Shown one piece after another: positions 22,070 through 33,934 of a stretch of 64,000 bases of DNA. Numbering within the stretch: the stretch's first letter is position 1; each line of letters opens with the position of its first letter. Location: the NCBI RefSeq assembly GCF_963678635.1, contig NW_026971315.1, positions 1 through 64,000 on the forward strand. Reading direction: 5' to 3'. Source of the DNA: Symsagittifera roscoffensis (lineage: Eukaryota > Xenacoelomorpha > Acoela > Convolutidae). The notes under the pieces were generated by a model that worked only from the letters and a program-made list of their open reading frames with translations, did not search any database and had not been told where the DNA came from. A program made the translations under genes and the position numbers.

Positions 22070-24749
22070 TTACTCTATGACCTCATTTCCATCGTTCTTT
22101 TCCTTGGTGCCCTTCTCATTGACCTCACAAGCAGGTTCCATCATTAGATAATCCCATTCTTTCACGTCTGTAGGTATACACCATTCTTCTGCCGATGGAT
22201 TGTGTGGCTTAATAATTTCATAATGAGCGGCTCGGCCAGTACTCAGTCTATAAAAGCGTCCCTCCTGGTGCACCTCCGTAATCATGAAGGGTCCCCTCCA
22301 GTTTTTCAAAAGCTTTTTCGTACCTTTCGGTGGTATGACGTTCTGAAATACCCATACGTAATCTCCTACCGAGAGAACTTTTGCACCAGCTGCTTTCTTA
22401 TCAAATCTTTTCCTCTGCCTTGCCTGTGCTTGCTGAGTATTTCGTCTACACAAGTCGTTCAACTCTTGCTGACGTCTAATTACATCCCTCACATAGACCT
22501 GTGGTGACGTCTTCTTCCCCTCATACTCTGGGTAGAAGAAAGTCAAGGGCAAAAACTTCTCGTGCCCGGTCAGCATCATATGTGGGCTAACTCCGGTGGT
22601 GGAATGTTGTGTGCTATTGTAAGCTCCCATCACCTGTGGAAGATATCTGTCCCAATCGGTCATGTACCTGGAACAATATACCCTCAGCATCGACACTAAC
22701 GTTCGATTCTGCCTTTCCACTCAGCCATTTTGTCTGTGGATGGTTCGTCGTGGAGTGAGCTTGAGCAACTTGCGAGCGTCTCATTAGCTCCTTCGTGAGA
22801 TCTCCTACGAAAGCTGTTCCGTTATCCGATTGAAACGTCATCGGACAACAGTGTCTCGCTATCCACGTATTGATCAGGTGGTCGCACGTCTCTTCCGCCG
22901 AAGGAGTTATGCAGGGCACGGCCGCTGCATACTTCGTGAAGTGGTCTATCATGACCAATACCTGATTATAACCTCTGTCTGTCATGCATAACTTTTGGTG
23001 ATCTATCTGCACCACCTCGTTGAATTCAGACGAATCAATCGATTGCAAGGGAAATCGCAATTTCCTTGGATCCTTGACCTGTTGGCATGACAGACATGCT
23101 GTTACCCACTTCTCGCATGCCTTTTTCATTCCAGGCCACTCAAAGCGCTTCAGGATCCTCTGATACACTTTGTCGATCCCCTGATGGCCTATCTGATCAT
23201 GCGACTTGAACAAGAGTTCTGTCTGATAGAGTTGCGGCAACACTATTGCGTTATACTTATATAGGACTTTGTCTTCATCTCTTCTCTTGCACGCCACAAT
23301 CCCGTCCTTGTTCAAGTATAACCTTCCCTCTTTCTGCATGAAATACTGTCTCAGGATACGGTAACTGTCTTCTTCCAGCTCTCCTTTGTCCGGAGAACCA
23401 TTCTCGATCCACCTTTTCAGTTTGCTTGTCATGCGGTCATTTCTCTGCGCCCTTTGAAGATCCGAGAGTCTGTATCTCGCTTTCAAGTACGTTTTCATGA
23501 CCCTCATCTGACTATTCAGCTCATTGGGCTGGTGTGTGTCTTCCTCCAGCTTAACGCACCAAATCTTCGCCAACGGCTGTGTTTCTTGTTTGAACGGCTG
23601 AAGATTAGTCCTGACTACCTCTTTTTGTGGCAACAGACTTATCGAACGTTTCGATACCGCTATTGTTTCCAAATCATCCGCTGCGTTGTCAAAGACTCTC
23701 TGGCTTGGTATGAGGTAGCGATCACTATCAGGATCCTGGTACACCTCTCTATCCAGATCCCTTGCACGAGTTTCCACTAGTAATGTGTGGATTGCTAACT
23801 CTGACAGTTCCGATCCTGAGCTCGAGTTCCTGTCTGAGTAGGTATCAATTCCTGAGTTTCGGGAGTTGTCATCTGTTGAAGAGTCTGCGACGTAGTCTGC
23901 ACCATCTCCTGGGTCAGTTCCCTGATTTCTTCTCATCCATCTGAACTCCCCGGACAAAACTTTGTTCCCCAGGTCCTGCTTCCCATCAGGAACTTCCTCA
24001 TCTACATCAGACTCCCCGGACAAACTTCCTTGTCCCGGGTGTTGATCTTGAACTCGCTGGCCCTTCCCTTTGTTCATCTCCCCGGACAAACAATCTCGCA
24101 CCAGGTTTCGTTCTACCTTTTCACCTTCTTTATCCTGGTCCACAAAGGTAACGGTTTTCCTTCGCGTATTGCTCCCCTGTTCTTTCCGTCGGCAAGAGGT
24201 ACTGGTTAAAACCTCGTGTGGTTTTGAGGATACTAGTTGCTGAACTATTGTCCTACAATCCCTCTCGTTCTCTTCGTGTTGTCGTCTGGACGGCATGATC
24301 TTCACCTTCTCCCTGACTGTCAGTGATGCCACTGCTGCTGTCCACTCGGGATCATCTCTGGTCACTTCTCTTTCTAACAATCCACCCAGCATCCGCATCA
24401 CTTGCGGTGTGACCTGCACCGTTTTATCCAATAAAGAGAGGCTGTTTATGTTCATGCGAGAGAGTTCTTGCTGGACCAGGTTTGAGCGCAGCAACAGATC
24501 CAAGGGGACCGGGTCACCCTTGGATAGGATCTTTATCTCGGCTGCTTTCTCTACAGGTAACTCAGGATGTCCTGGAATTGGATGTCCAGACTTGTCCAAC
24601 CATCTCGTTAAGGGAAGCGTTTCATAAGTTTCTTTGTCCAGAAATGAGAATATTTCCTTTATTTCTGCCTGATTGGCTTTGCTTCTGTTCCAATCTTTCA
24701 TAGAACTCAGTTTTCTTGCTGAGGCTGTCAGCATTCTGATGTTTATCAC
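22070..24749 (-). pseudogene. pol: Pol: RNase H end, PPT-rich spacer and integrase, element A
   Basis: The 711-codon frame 24749-22614 runs from the end of RNase H through the spacer and most of the integrase, so no stop separates them in this copy. The integrase shows an HHCC zinc-binding region (SHDQIGHQG...CLSCQQ), then the catalytic core with QIDHQK, FQSDNGTAF and the region of the third acidic residue near 22700, where the frame breaks. The frame 22720-22070 continues with the carboxy-terminal GPF module (WRGPFMITEV) and ends in TAA at 22070. There is no chromodomain. Confidence 0.85.
23945..24089 (-). promoter_or_regulatory. Cluster of three internal polypurine tract copies, element A
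   Basis: Element-sense TTGTCCGGGGAG at 24078-24089, 24011-24023 and 23945-23957, in the spacer between RNase H and integrase. Each encodes LSGE. The repeats keep the same codons throughout while their flanks differ, which suggests nucleotide-level constraint. Confidence 0.6.
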
Positions 24750-26065
24750 GCATCCTGTGCTCGATTATCATGTGGTAGCCATCCAGTCTTACTATCCATC
24801 TACCAATATAACTCTGATCCATCGAGAAGGTCTTCAACCAGGATAACGCTCTGTTGTCTACGCGTATTTTAAAGGGAGCGCTCCCAAGTATGCGCGGTAT
24901 TTTTCCACAAATGTGACTACTGCAAACATTTCTGCTTTTGGTGCACCATATTTTATCTCAGTGTCACTCAAGACCTTGCTGCCGTATGCAATGGGACGGA
25001 AAACCGTTCTTCCATTCCATTCTTGCTCCTGATGCAATATTCCTGAGATGGCTACTACCGATGTATCTGTGTCAAGAACATACATACCCTTTTCTGTAGG
25101 CATGCCTAGCACTGGCGCTTCGCAGAGTTCCCGCTTTTTGTTCTCGAAGGCAACTTGTGCTTCATTGTTCCACTCGAACTTTTCCCCTTTGTTGCGCATC
25201 AGCTTCTGCATAGGATACACCTTGTCTGCATATCCTTTTATGAACTCACGGTAGTAGTTGGCAAACCCTAGGAAGCTCAGGAGCTGTGTGTCCGTTCTGG
25301 GAGCCTTCCATGTCAACACTGCTTCTACTGCTTCTGGGTCCGGCGTCACACCATGCCTGTCCACCATTCTTCCCAGGTACTTGATTGAATCCCTAAGGAT
25401 TTCACATTTCGATGGTTTGCACTTCAAGCCTGCTCTTTTCATGCATCCAAAGACCTCATCGAGCCAATCAATGTGGTCTTCCAGGGTCGGTGTTGCTATT
25501 ACTACGTCATCCACGTAACACATCACAAGATTCCCGTACCTCTTTGTCACCCTGGTCAAAGCCTGAGCCATCAGTCTTTGAAAAGTGGCCGTTGCGTTGC
25601 ACAAGCCGAAGGGCATCCTCTTCCACTGGCACAACCCCAACTCACACGCGAATCTGGTCTTTTCTCTATCCTTCTTCCGCAGCGGGAGCTGCCAGAAGGC
25701 AAAACCCAAGTCCAATGTGGTGAAGAACTTGGCATCACCAAGTTTAGAGAGGCTCTCGTCTATTCGCGGTATCGGGTACGCATCTTTTATCGTTACCGCG
25801 TTCAAGTAGCGAAAGTCGCAACAAAACCTAAGCTGCCCCCTTTCTTTTTTGCCATTACTACCCCGCAAGCCCATGGCGATTTTGAGGGTTCTATCAGGTC
25901 GTATTCGAGCAAAATTTCTATTTCCGCTCGGCACGCTTCCGATTTATGTGGCGTCATTCGTCTTGCGCCTTCCCCACGGGGAATGGCGCCTTCCTCAAGT
26001 TCGATCGATTTCGTGTTCGACGAAAATACAGCATCCGATATCCGCCTTATGTCTTGAAAATACAT
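24622..26065 (-). pseudogene. pol: Pol: reverse transcriptase and RNase H, element A
   Basis: Blocks 26065-25802, 25934-24858 and 24837-24622. RT shows RYLNAVTIKDAYPIPRIDES, FTTLDLGFAFWQ, WKRMPFGLCNATATFQRLM, the catalytic YVDD, and KYLGRMV, which are the standard Ty3/gypsy motifs. RNase H follows with VLDTDTSVVAISG, GAPKAEMFAV and, after a frame break near 24850, WIVRLDGYHMIIEHR. Unlike B, this copy is uninterrupted between FQR and YVDD and through LLSFLGFANYY, so those breaks in B are private mutations. A frameshift near 25870 separates the first RT block. Confidence 0.88.
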
Positions 26066-27208
26066 TCGCGTTCCGATATAAAACCTCCCGTTGTAGCTCG
26101 AAATCTCCCTCGCCTATTTTCCCTTTTAAGTGTTCTATCTCTGGCAAAACCGGTTTGTCAGACTTTAGTTCATATGACGAGGGGCGTTCCGGAAAAATCG
26201 AGCAGCTCGATAAGCCGTCATCCGTGTCGGACTTCATTGAAAACAATTTATGAATAGGTTTTAATTCATTAATTCTTTTTAAAATTTTCTCTTTATTGGC
26301 ATGATAAGGACAGTCTTTCACACTAAATTTCTTCAAGTTCTGTGTCTCTTCATAAACGGTCCTCATCGGCAAAGCGTAACCAAGCTTCTTTCCACGCTGG
26401 ATTGAAACCGTGGTGTCCAGTGTGTTCAATAACACACTGAAACACAGTCCGTTTCCCGTTACCGAGAAGCTCCGGCCTAAAATCACTGAGCTTTGACTAT
26501 TTGGATTCGGTACCAAACAAACCTGTTTACTATCACTTAACGAATCTAAATATCTCATCCTAAAAGTTGCTGCCACAGCCTGCCCTGGCTGTAGTTTTAC
26601 TTTCTGTCTAAAACAATTGGTACCTTGTTTTTGTCTGTTATTATCCTATTAATTGGTTTCTTAACATCATTCCGATCCGGGTTCCTAATCTTTTTTAGAC
26701 CGTTGTTCAAGTCGATCATCACGTCAAAATTCCTGACGAAATCTCTGCCCAAGATGAACTGGTCGGCGACGTCCAAATTCTCTACCACCAGGAAGCTCAT
26801 CCAAAGATCCCGTCCCCCCATGTGGAGATCAGTTATTGGTGTTCTTCCGGCTACGTAAATCACTCCTCAATTGGCGGCGGCCAGTCGGAGATTCGTTGGA
26901 ATTAGGTCCAACCTCGTGAAGCCCATTCTTTCCAATGTTTTTATCGGCATCACACTCACTACCGCTCCTGTGACTCCGATTTTCTTTCCGTTGGTGTCGA
27001 GCAGATGTGCGGTCACATCTGCTTCGTACCCAATGTGTACTGCGTCCTGTTCCATCATGGCGTCATGGCCTATCCTGTGGAATTTGAGTTCCTCCTCACC
27101 CAAATAGATCTGCCCTATTTGGTAACTATCTGTTGTCACATAAGTCCTAGTGTAGATACTGATTCCATCCACGTTCAGCATCACTTGATACGGCCCATAG
27201 ACTTCCAC
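25995..27208 (-). pseudogene. Aspartic protease and protease-RT linker, element A
   Basis: Frames 27208-26867, 26863-26597 and 26576-25995. The region aligns with B 41000-42200 and keeps GAVVSVMPIKT and LGRDFVRNFDV. The catalytic DTG found in B (LLDTGAVV) is missing: about 15 bases are deleted just before TGAVV near 26978, which removes the active-site Asp. A stop near 26865 follows. The protease of this copy cannot work. Confidence 0.8.
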
Positions 27209-30200
27209 GTAGCGTCCATGAATGAAGCTTCTTTATGCGAGGGCCACCCGTTGTTAGTAGTGCTCGCACAGCTCTTGACTCAGTGCGTGGCTCCACTTGC
27301 CTCATATAATCTGCATATGTGTCCAAATGCATCAAAGTGAACTCCGATGGTTCACTCAGATTTCTGATTACCTGGTGTCCTGCTACCGAGATTATTGACT
27401 GTATTTTGCTTCCTTGCGGCACCATGCCGAACCTCTGACCGGAGATTACATTAAGTTTCATGCTCAAACTGCTTATTGCCTTTGTGTCTTCGACTTCTGT
27501 CGCCTCGTAAGTATTCAGTTTCTCCTGTAGTATCTCATTTTCCAGTTCGAGTTTCACTTTTTGTTCGATCTTTTTTGTAACCAGCTCTTGCTGCACTCTA
27601 TTTAGAGCATCCCCTGCGGCTGCCCTGTAATCAATCTTGAAGTCATCAGCCGTATTCACTGGTTCCGGTTCGCATGTCTCTTCAGTCACGGCTTGCATTT
27701 TCTTTGTCGCCAGCTCTTGCGGTTTGTCTTTTCGGCGCGCCTCCGCTTCACTCAATAGGCGAGCCTTGCTGGCTTTCACTCCTGATAAAGCTTCCTCATG
27801 CCTTGGATGCTTAATTTCTGCTACAGCATCCCAGAATTGCGGACAATCCGATTTAAAATGACCTTCCAAGTTGCAAAAGAAACACCTCGGGCCGAATTTT
27901 GCAATTACTCTCCTCATGAAATCTTCATGATCGACCTCTGACGCATCTTCGTCCTCGAGGCTAAAGCCTATTGCTTTCATGCCCTGTTTGTAAGTTGGTG
28001 TCAGAGCGTCTCTTGTCAAAACCACAAGAGCGTCTCTTGTCCATATCATCCCTCGGTTTGTACCAGTTGTTCCCTTGGTTTGCTGGTCCGTTGTTAATAT
28101 TGCCATAATTGTTCTTATAATATCCAGATCTCGAAGGAGGTTTCAACAAAAGATATTCTTTTGACTTGAGCCTCAACTCCTCCGGTGTTGGCACATTGGT
28201 TGATAGTGGTGTGTAATGCGTTGCTAGCATCGTTCGAAGTTCATCATTCACCACACCATCGATGAATTTCGAGGCTACTGCCAGGTTCATCCTTCTGTTT
28301 GACTCATCCTGTTGGCTGCGTCTTCTAAGCATCTCCAAATTGTCTAGAAATTTGTCTATTGTCTCATCTTCTCGTTGCCTCCACTTCTCGAAGCGTATCA
28401 TTGCCTGGTGCCCCTGCACCCCTGATCTGAAATGATTTAACAAGATTTCGAAGATTTTCTCAGCTGTGTCTCGCTGATATTGCTTCTTGGCCATGACACA
28501 GTTTAGGGCTGTCCCTTCCAAGTTACTGGTGAGCGCACTGCATTCTTGTCTTTCCGACAAGTCGTCTTCCTCGAAATGCAGCTTCATTACCTCTATCCAG
28601 GTATCAATACAGCCATCAGATTCGTCTTTGTAGCATCTTGGTTTCTTCAAGACTCTTATGGAAATCTCACTGTCTTCACTGCTTCTGGATAACCTCGTCA
28701 GGAATGTCTCCAAAGACCTGTTCAGGGGTTCAAATGCTGTGGCCATTGCGTAGCATCTCGAGTGCCCCGCCTGAGTATCATCGCACCCTGTTAAGGGCTC
28801 TGTTTTCGGTGCATCCCTGCAATCTGAATCGCCGTGACTGTTTCCGCCTTGGCCCACATGACTCCTCCCTGGGCTCGCATGTCTCCTGCTACCGGAATCT
28901 CTTCTCCCAGTCGCATGTGTACCTTGCGTCGGTCGTTCGTTAGAGGTCTGTCTGTTCCCCGTTGAACTTGCTCTACTGTTTGGGCCCCATGTTCTATTAT
29001 CCCTTGTGGCATAGTCTGATGAACTGCCCCTACCTCTAGTGGATCCATATGTCCTCCTCTTTTGATGGTCATTGAAGTTCAGCTTCGGTTCCCTGCTGGG
29101 ACCTCCCGAATTTGGTTCCCCTTCTTTTGGTCCACTCCTGCTGCCTAGTAGCCCGTCCAACCTATCCATGATAGCCTGAGTTCGCCTCTCCATCATCGCC
29201 ATAAAAACATCTATGTAACATTCGCCCGGAAGTACATATTGACGGAAAATAAAGCTAGGTCCTAAGACGACTGGCCAACGTCTAAACAGAGCTTTACATG
29301 CTTTTAACCGTCTCTACCAAAGCCAGTTATTTTGGTGGTCTTTCCAACATCGGGTCTATTTTTGTGTCAAGAGTCCCAAGAGACTGCTCTTGCTGAATTC
29401 TTAACTTCTCCATGTCGTCTCTTGAGCGTAACTCTCTCCGTTCCGCTTCTCGTGTCATTCTCGACAAGTTCTTCGCTATGTGCTCGTCCGTTCTTTCCTT
29501 TAAGCGTTTTTCGCTCCTACCAACTTCTTGTCTATTGCGATTTATTTCTTCCCACAGACTTTCTCTTTCAATGTGGACTGCTCCTTCCAGTTCACTCATT
29601 CTTATGGACATCTGTTCATTTTGTTCTGCCCACTATGTTGTTCAAGGCTTCTTCTAATGATGCCCCGTTTTCCACTAGTGGCGTCAAAAGTGGCGGTGTC
29701 ACCCTGTCGATCCCAGGTAGCTTCGTGCTGGTCGAGATTCGGGCTTTGATTCTCTGCCTCGACGTCTTTTCATTATCCACCTCAGGAACCGCCGATGCGT
29801 TGCCTAGGCCTTTGTTTCTACTCTCCCCAGTTCGCGTCTCTGAATTTGTCATACTCGCAAAGCTTCTCGACTGGCCTGGTGTGTTTGCGTCTTTGCTTAT
29901 CGTTCTCACCACACCAAATTTGTCCTTGGTTCCAGTCTCTCTTTCGACGTATGCCTCATTCTCCTGGGTCGAACTATTGAGGCTGACTTGAGATCCAAAG
30001 TCCACTCGCTCGTCTTTGTCCTCTTCTTCCTCCTGGGATTCACCTTCGTTTCCTGTGCTCACTTCCATGGTGAATGGAAAGATGTTTCCGAAAGTGTTCT
30101 TCAATCCTTCTGAGAACGATGAGGATGTCGCCTGTTTCTCCGTCACGCCTGCCATCATAGTGTTGTCTGTGGGAGACCTTCTAGTTGCCAGAATTTCAGT

Positions 30201-30565
30201 AGAGATGTCGGACAGTTCCGACATCTCCTCTCGGTCCAATGTTCCGGTGGAAGTGGAAAAATCTTGGCCTTGTTCTACCGGAGCCTTCTATTTCCTCTCC
30301 CCTCCGGTCCATGTATTTCCTGGTTCCCATTCATGGCCTGGTCCGGATGGACCTCCACTTCTAGCATAGCTTTTTGCTCTTCTGAGGACTTCTGACTCCT
30401 GATTTCAACCATTCTGCCTGAAACCGTCTCCCCTTTGTCGGTCCGGGTTTGTGTGATGCGTTCCACAAAAGGGTCGGTCATTGCTCTTCTTTGCTTCTTA
30501 GGTATAAATTTCCGAGAGCTATTACCTCGTTTAGGTATTCTTGACTTCTCTAGACTCATTCTCAA
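27147..30565 (-). pseudogene. gag: Gag, element A (broken, with LTR fragment inserted)
   Basis: An ATG at 30565 opens Gag; fragments continue at 30239-29616, 29611-29327, 29202-27961 and 28106-27147. In order: Ser/Glu-rich N-terminus, coiled coil (about 29600-29370), an LTR fragment (29197-29355), and the capsid-like region (FEPLNRSLETFLTRL..., GCIDTWIEVMKLHFEE, LNHFRSGVQGHQAMIRFEKWRQ), which matches the Ty3-type retrotransposon gag domain. One CCHC knuckle (CFFCNLEGHFKSDC, about 27875) remains. The first knuckle present in B is lost near 28000, where a short tandem duplication of gacaagagacgctct occurs. Two further frameshifts are present. Confidence 0.85.
29197..29355 (-). repeat. LTR end plus PBS-side fragment inserted in gag of element A
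   Basis: 29214-29355 matches the first ~142 bp of the A-type LTR (the U5 end). 29197-29213 matches the 12-bp PBS-LTR interval and a few adjacent bases, exactly as at 33375-33391. Gag homology resumes on both sides. The piece has the composition of a partial minus-strand strong-stop DNA (PBS flank plus U5). Confidence 0.8.
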
Positions 30566-33364
30566 TTTATCACTTCCTAATGCCTACTCACTCAGATCGA
30601 TTGTTAGTGTCCTTTTGATCTGACTACTGATAATAATAACACAACACAATAAATTCCAAAAGTTTCTATTAAATAGTGACCACGAATCCTTGTATGTTAT
30701 CACGGCACAACGTATTTACAACTTATTCACAATAATGATTATGAGTCGTAAGATATAACAAAATAAGAATATCTCTATGAAAAACGTATGTGTATTGTAC
30801 TTTTAGTCGGTCGCAGTACAATAGTCGAACTTGTTTTATAAAGAAAGAGCTTTCCCGCTTGGTGCTGCACCAAACAGACAAAATTTGAAGGCAGTAATTT
30901 TCTCAAGTGGGCGTCTATTGCTCCCACCGAGTACTGTGTTACCTATATGCCTTCGGACTGCCCGAGCTAGACCTACAAGAATCCTCAGGGCAGTCACTTC
31001 TCTCAAAAACGTTTTGGATTTCAATCCACACCAATGAGTTACACACTCTTTTTTAATTTAGACTTAGTGTCGCGAATATCCGAGTTTGGACCTGTTTTTT
31101 TTTGGTCTGGTCTTTCTTTTAAAGGCAAGTTACCAGTGCAGTCACTGGTTCCTAGCCTGTCTCTTAATAACCTAACACCCCTCACTATTATCTTTTCTTC
31201 TGTTTACCTAAGTCTTAAAACAAAATAGTACCCCTCCGGGTTGACAAAACAGTACCCTTCCGGATTGGCAAAAATAGGACCCCTCCGGATTGGCAAAATT
31301 GAGACTCCTCCGGTTTGGGATCCCTCTGGTTTAGCAAATGTAATACCCCTCCGTATTGGGACCCCTCCGAATTAGGAGAAAAAAAATTATTTTGACCCCT
31401 CCGGATTGGGAGACCTCCGGTTTCGTAAAAATAGCTTTTCTGAGACTTCCTTAATTTTCAACCTATACCCCTCCGGATACGTTCTCCGATGCTATCATGC
31501 TGTTTGTATCAAGTAGGAAGGGTGTATGGTCCTTCCCTAGACCTTTCCGGATTGAAGTTAAGCCTCTTATTTGACAATTCACGCTAACGGTGAAGGGTCT
31601 TATCGCTAGCCTAATTTCGGCTCTATCAAGGTTTTCCGGTGCCTTTAGCCTTCCCTATTCTTCTAGAACAGCATAAAATTGCCTTATTTAACCGTTTCTA
31701 CCCTTTGGTAGGGGTGTAAGGGCTTTCCAAAAAAAATTTTCAAAACGTGAGGGGTCGGTCGCAGTTGGTGAATTTGCTAAAAACAATCTCTAAAAAATTT
31801 TCACGCTTATTTTTTCGAATAATTTTTGTTCCTATTAGTAAGCCCAGCTAATTTTTGATTTATTGGTACCAAGATCAACTGAATCTGTCCAGTAGTTCCA
31901 AAGTTATTAACCAAAACGTCTTTTTTCTGAAGTCAAGAAATTTCTCTCTTATAGGTTCCGCCAAACTTTTTCCGCAATTCTGTTCTTTTCGACCTAAAAG
32001 TTATTGATCCGAGCTCAGAAGGCCTATACTTTTCTAGTTAAATGCAAAAAAACCCGATCTAAAACGCTATAGTTAAAAAAATTTACGAAAAACTATGCTA
32101 TTTGGACCCCTCCGGATTGATGAATCCACTGAATCAAACACGTTAAGTTCGATTTCTCTGTAACCCGAAAGGCGTTCGGGAAGCGGGGTTTAGAACTTGT
32201 AGATTCACTAGTGGACGTTGTTCGAACAACTATTTTTACTGTCCTAACTCAAAAATTTCAAAAAATTTTCTGATTTTATATTGTTCCGTTTTCTCAAAAA
32301 TCGCGAACATTCGGTTTTTGGTACCAAAATAGTTCCAACCACTTCGGAACTAAACTCAACCGGTTCGACCTATTGTACTAGTACAGTGACAATGTAACTC
32401 ACTAATTTAGCGCTTTTTTCCGTTTCAAAAACATCGAAATTTAAAAAATCGCGTTTTGTGGGGGGATCAAAATATCGCTATTTTGACCCTAAAAACCGGT
32501 CTGTTTTCTTTATTTTTTCACTGAAAAACGATATAGGAGTAATAATATGGGCTATATAAGTAATAATATTAGTGATACTATACCCCTCCGGGTTTGTTCA
32601 ATTTCCGAATTAAGGTGCTTAACTCGGATATTCGCAGATCGGTGAAGGGTCACAACAGTGCAGCACTGTCGAGCCCCCCACAGATTAGTATAATAATTTT
32701 TGTACCAAAAGGGATACAAAACTTGTTAACGATACCCAACAGTCGACTGTCGTTGTCGTTGAGCCCCTCCTTGTTGCTCCTTGTACTGCTTGCCGGATCA
32801 GTCTTCTCCCAAGACCCCTCCGGATTGAGCGCAAATCAGCAGACCCTTCCGGATTGAGCGCAAATTAGCATTAACGTGCTTAAATACTGAAACAACCCTA
32901 CAGTACAAGCCTCACAAACGGGATACAAACTGATCGTAACAATCCTGATTGATAAAAATGCCTGTAACAACAATATGTCGGATCACATCTTGTCTGGGGG
33001 GATGATTTCTACTGATTAATAAATTTTTTACTGTTTTTGGTTTTTCTGTTATTTTTTATGTTTTTTTGTTTTTCTTGGTTACTATACTACTTTTTGTTTG
33101 GTTTCATATATATCTTTAAATGTTTTTGGTCACGGACCTCTCAGGGAACGAGGGGATGGCCGATCCCCCCACCCTTCATGGTTCGTGAATTTTCGGTCTT
33201 AACTAGGTTAAAAAGCTATTCACGGTAATCCGGAAGGCTTCTGCATTCCGAACTACCCTTCCGGCCCAGCGGTTTCGGCCTATTAAGGGCGTTAATGTGA
33301 GCATCCGCTCGGCGCGGAGGGCTCATTAACGGTTCTGCCGGTCATGATGTTAAAAAAAGATTAA
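30566..33364 (-). other. Long 5' leader of element A
   Basis: About 2.8 kb between the PBS and the Gag ATG with no coding signal. It contains a CCTCCGG repeat array (31227-31376). A patch gacaagatgtgatccgac in element sense (near 32978-32995) is followed by a pyrimidine-rich tract and CAG. The same patch with a tract and CAG occurs in B's leader at about 35247-35285. Leaders this long often hold packaging and splicing signals; that role is inferred. Confidence 0.6.
31227..31376. repeat. Imperfect array of CCCCTCCGGATTGGCAAAA-like units
   Basis: About six to seven loosely spaced copies of (A)CCCCTCCGG(A/G/T)TTG, roughly 20-30 bp apart. The core TCCGGA is self-complementary. Related CCTCCGG motifs recur through both leaders and in the LTRs. 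Confidence 0.6.
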
Positions 33365-33379
33365 CACCCAGGAGCGCCA
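33365..33379 (-). promoter_or_regulatory. Primer-binding site of element A (tRNA-Asn-like)
   Basis: Element-sense TGGCGCTCCTGGGTG, 12 nt after the LTR end (33392). Its complement ends ...CCCAGGAGCGCCA, which resembles the 3' end of animal tRNA-Asn(GUU): CCACCC T-arm, acceptor stem, G discriminator, CCA. Element B has the same sequence at 34830-34845. Confidence 0.72.
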
Positions 33380-33391
33380 TAAAAACATCTA

Positions 33392-33934
33392 TGTAACATT
33401 CGCCCGGAAGTACATATCGACGGAAATTAAAGCTAGGTCCTTAGACGACTGGCCAACGTCTAAACAGAGCTTTACATGCTTTTAACCGTCTCTACCAAAG
33501 CCAGTTCTTTTGGTGGTCTTTCCAACGTCGGGTCGACAAAAACGTTACTGTTCTCCGGCTTCGACCAGAACGCTCAAATTAACTTAATTACATGCCAAAT
33601 AGTGAGCTCAAGGCTGGGTCTCAGTATCCCCAGACCACGAGGTCACTCCTAAAATCAGGCTGCTACTACTTATCATATTACTATTGTTTTTGTTCAGTAG
33701 ATAAAAATCATCATCTCCATCGAAGATGGATCAACCCTTTCCCCCAACTCCTAGCTTCTCATCCTTGCAAAATGAATTCAGATGTTAATTAGATTCAATT
33801 CAGGACATAATAGGGAAGCTAAAAGCTCATGTAAAACAGTTTCAGTCCAAATTCCGAGACCCCTCCGGATTCTTGAATCCGGGTATTTAAGACTCTTATC
33901 CTCCTTCCGGAAGGCTGGTTTTCCACCCTTCACC
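33392..33934 (-). repeat. 5' LTR of element A, U5-side part
   Basis: 543 bp matching 9994-10536 of the 3' LTR, cut at ...CACCCTTCACC. The rest of this LTR continues at 59193. acc is duplicated on both sides of the inserted element B. Confidence 0.92.

Larger units (their letters stand above)
9994..33934 (-). mobile_element. Element A: giant (~24.3 kb) Ty3/gypsy-like LTR retrotransposon, main part
   Basis: Read on the minus strand, the order is leader, Gag, protease, RT, RNase H, integrase, macro domain, spacer, ORF2, polypurine tract, 3' LTR. The two LTRs are each 916 bp once the interruption by element B is removed (9994-10909; 33392-33934 plus 59196-59568). tcg flanks both ends as a 3-bp target duplication. 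The pol order RT-RNase H-integrase and the RT motifs place it with Ty3/gypsy elements. It carries many frameshifts, a deletion of the protease active site and an LTR fragment in gag, so it is dead. The LTR pair differs at several percent of positions, more than B's pair, in keeping with A being older. Confidence 0.92.

Noticed and set aside
31227-31376. CRISPR-like array
   Set aside because: Units are degenerate and irregularly spaced in a eukaryotic retroelement leader; there are no constant spacers and no cas genes.
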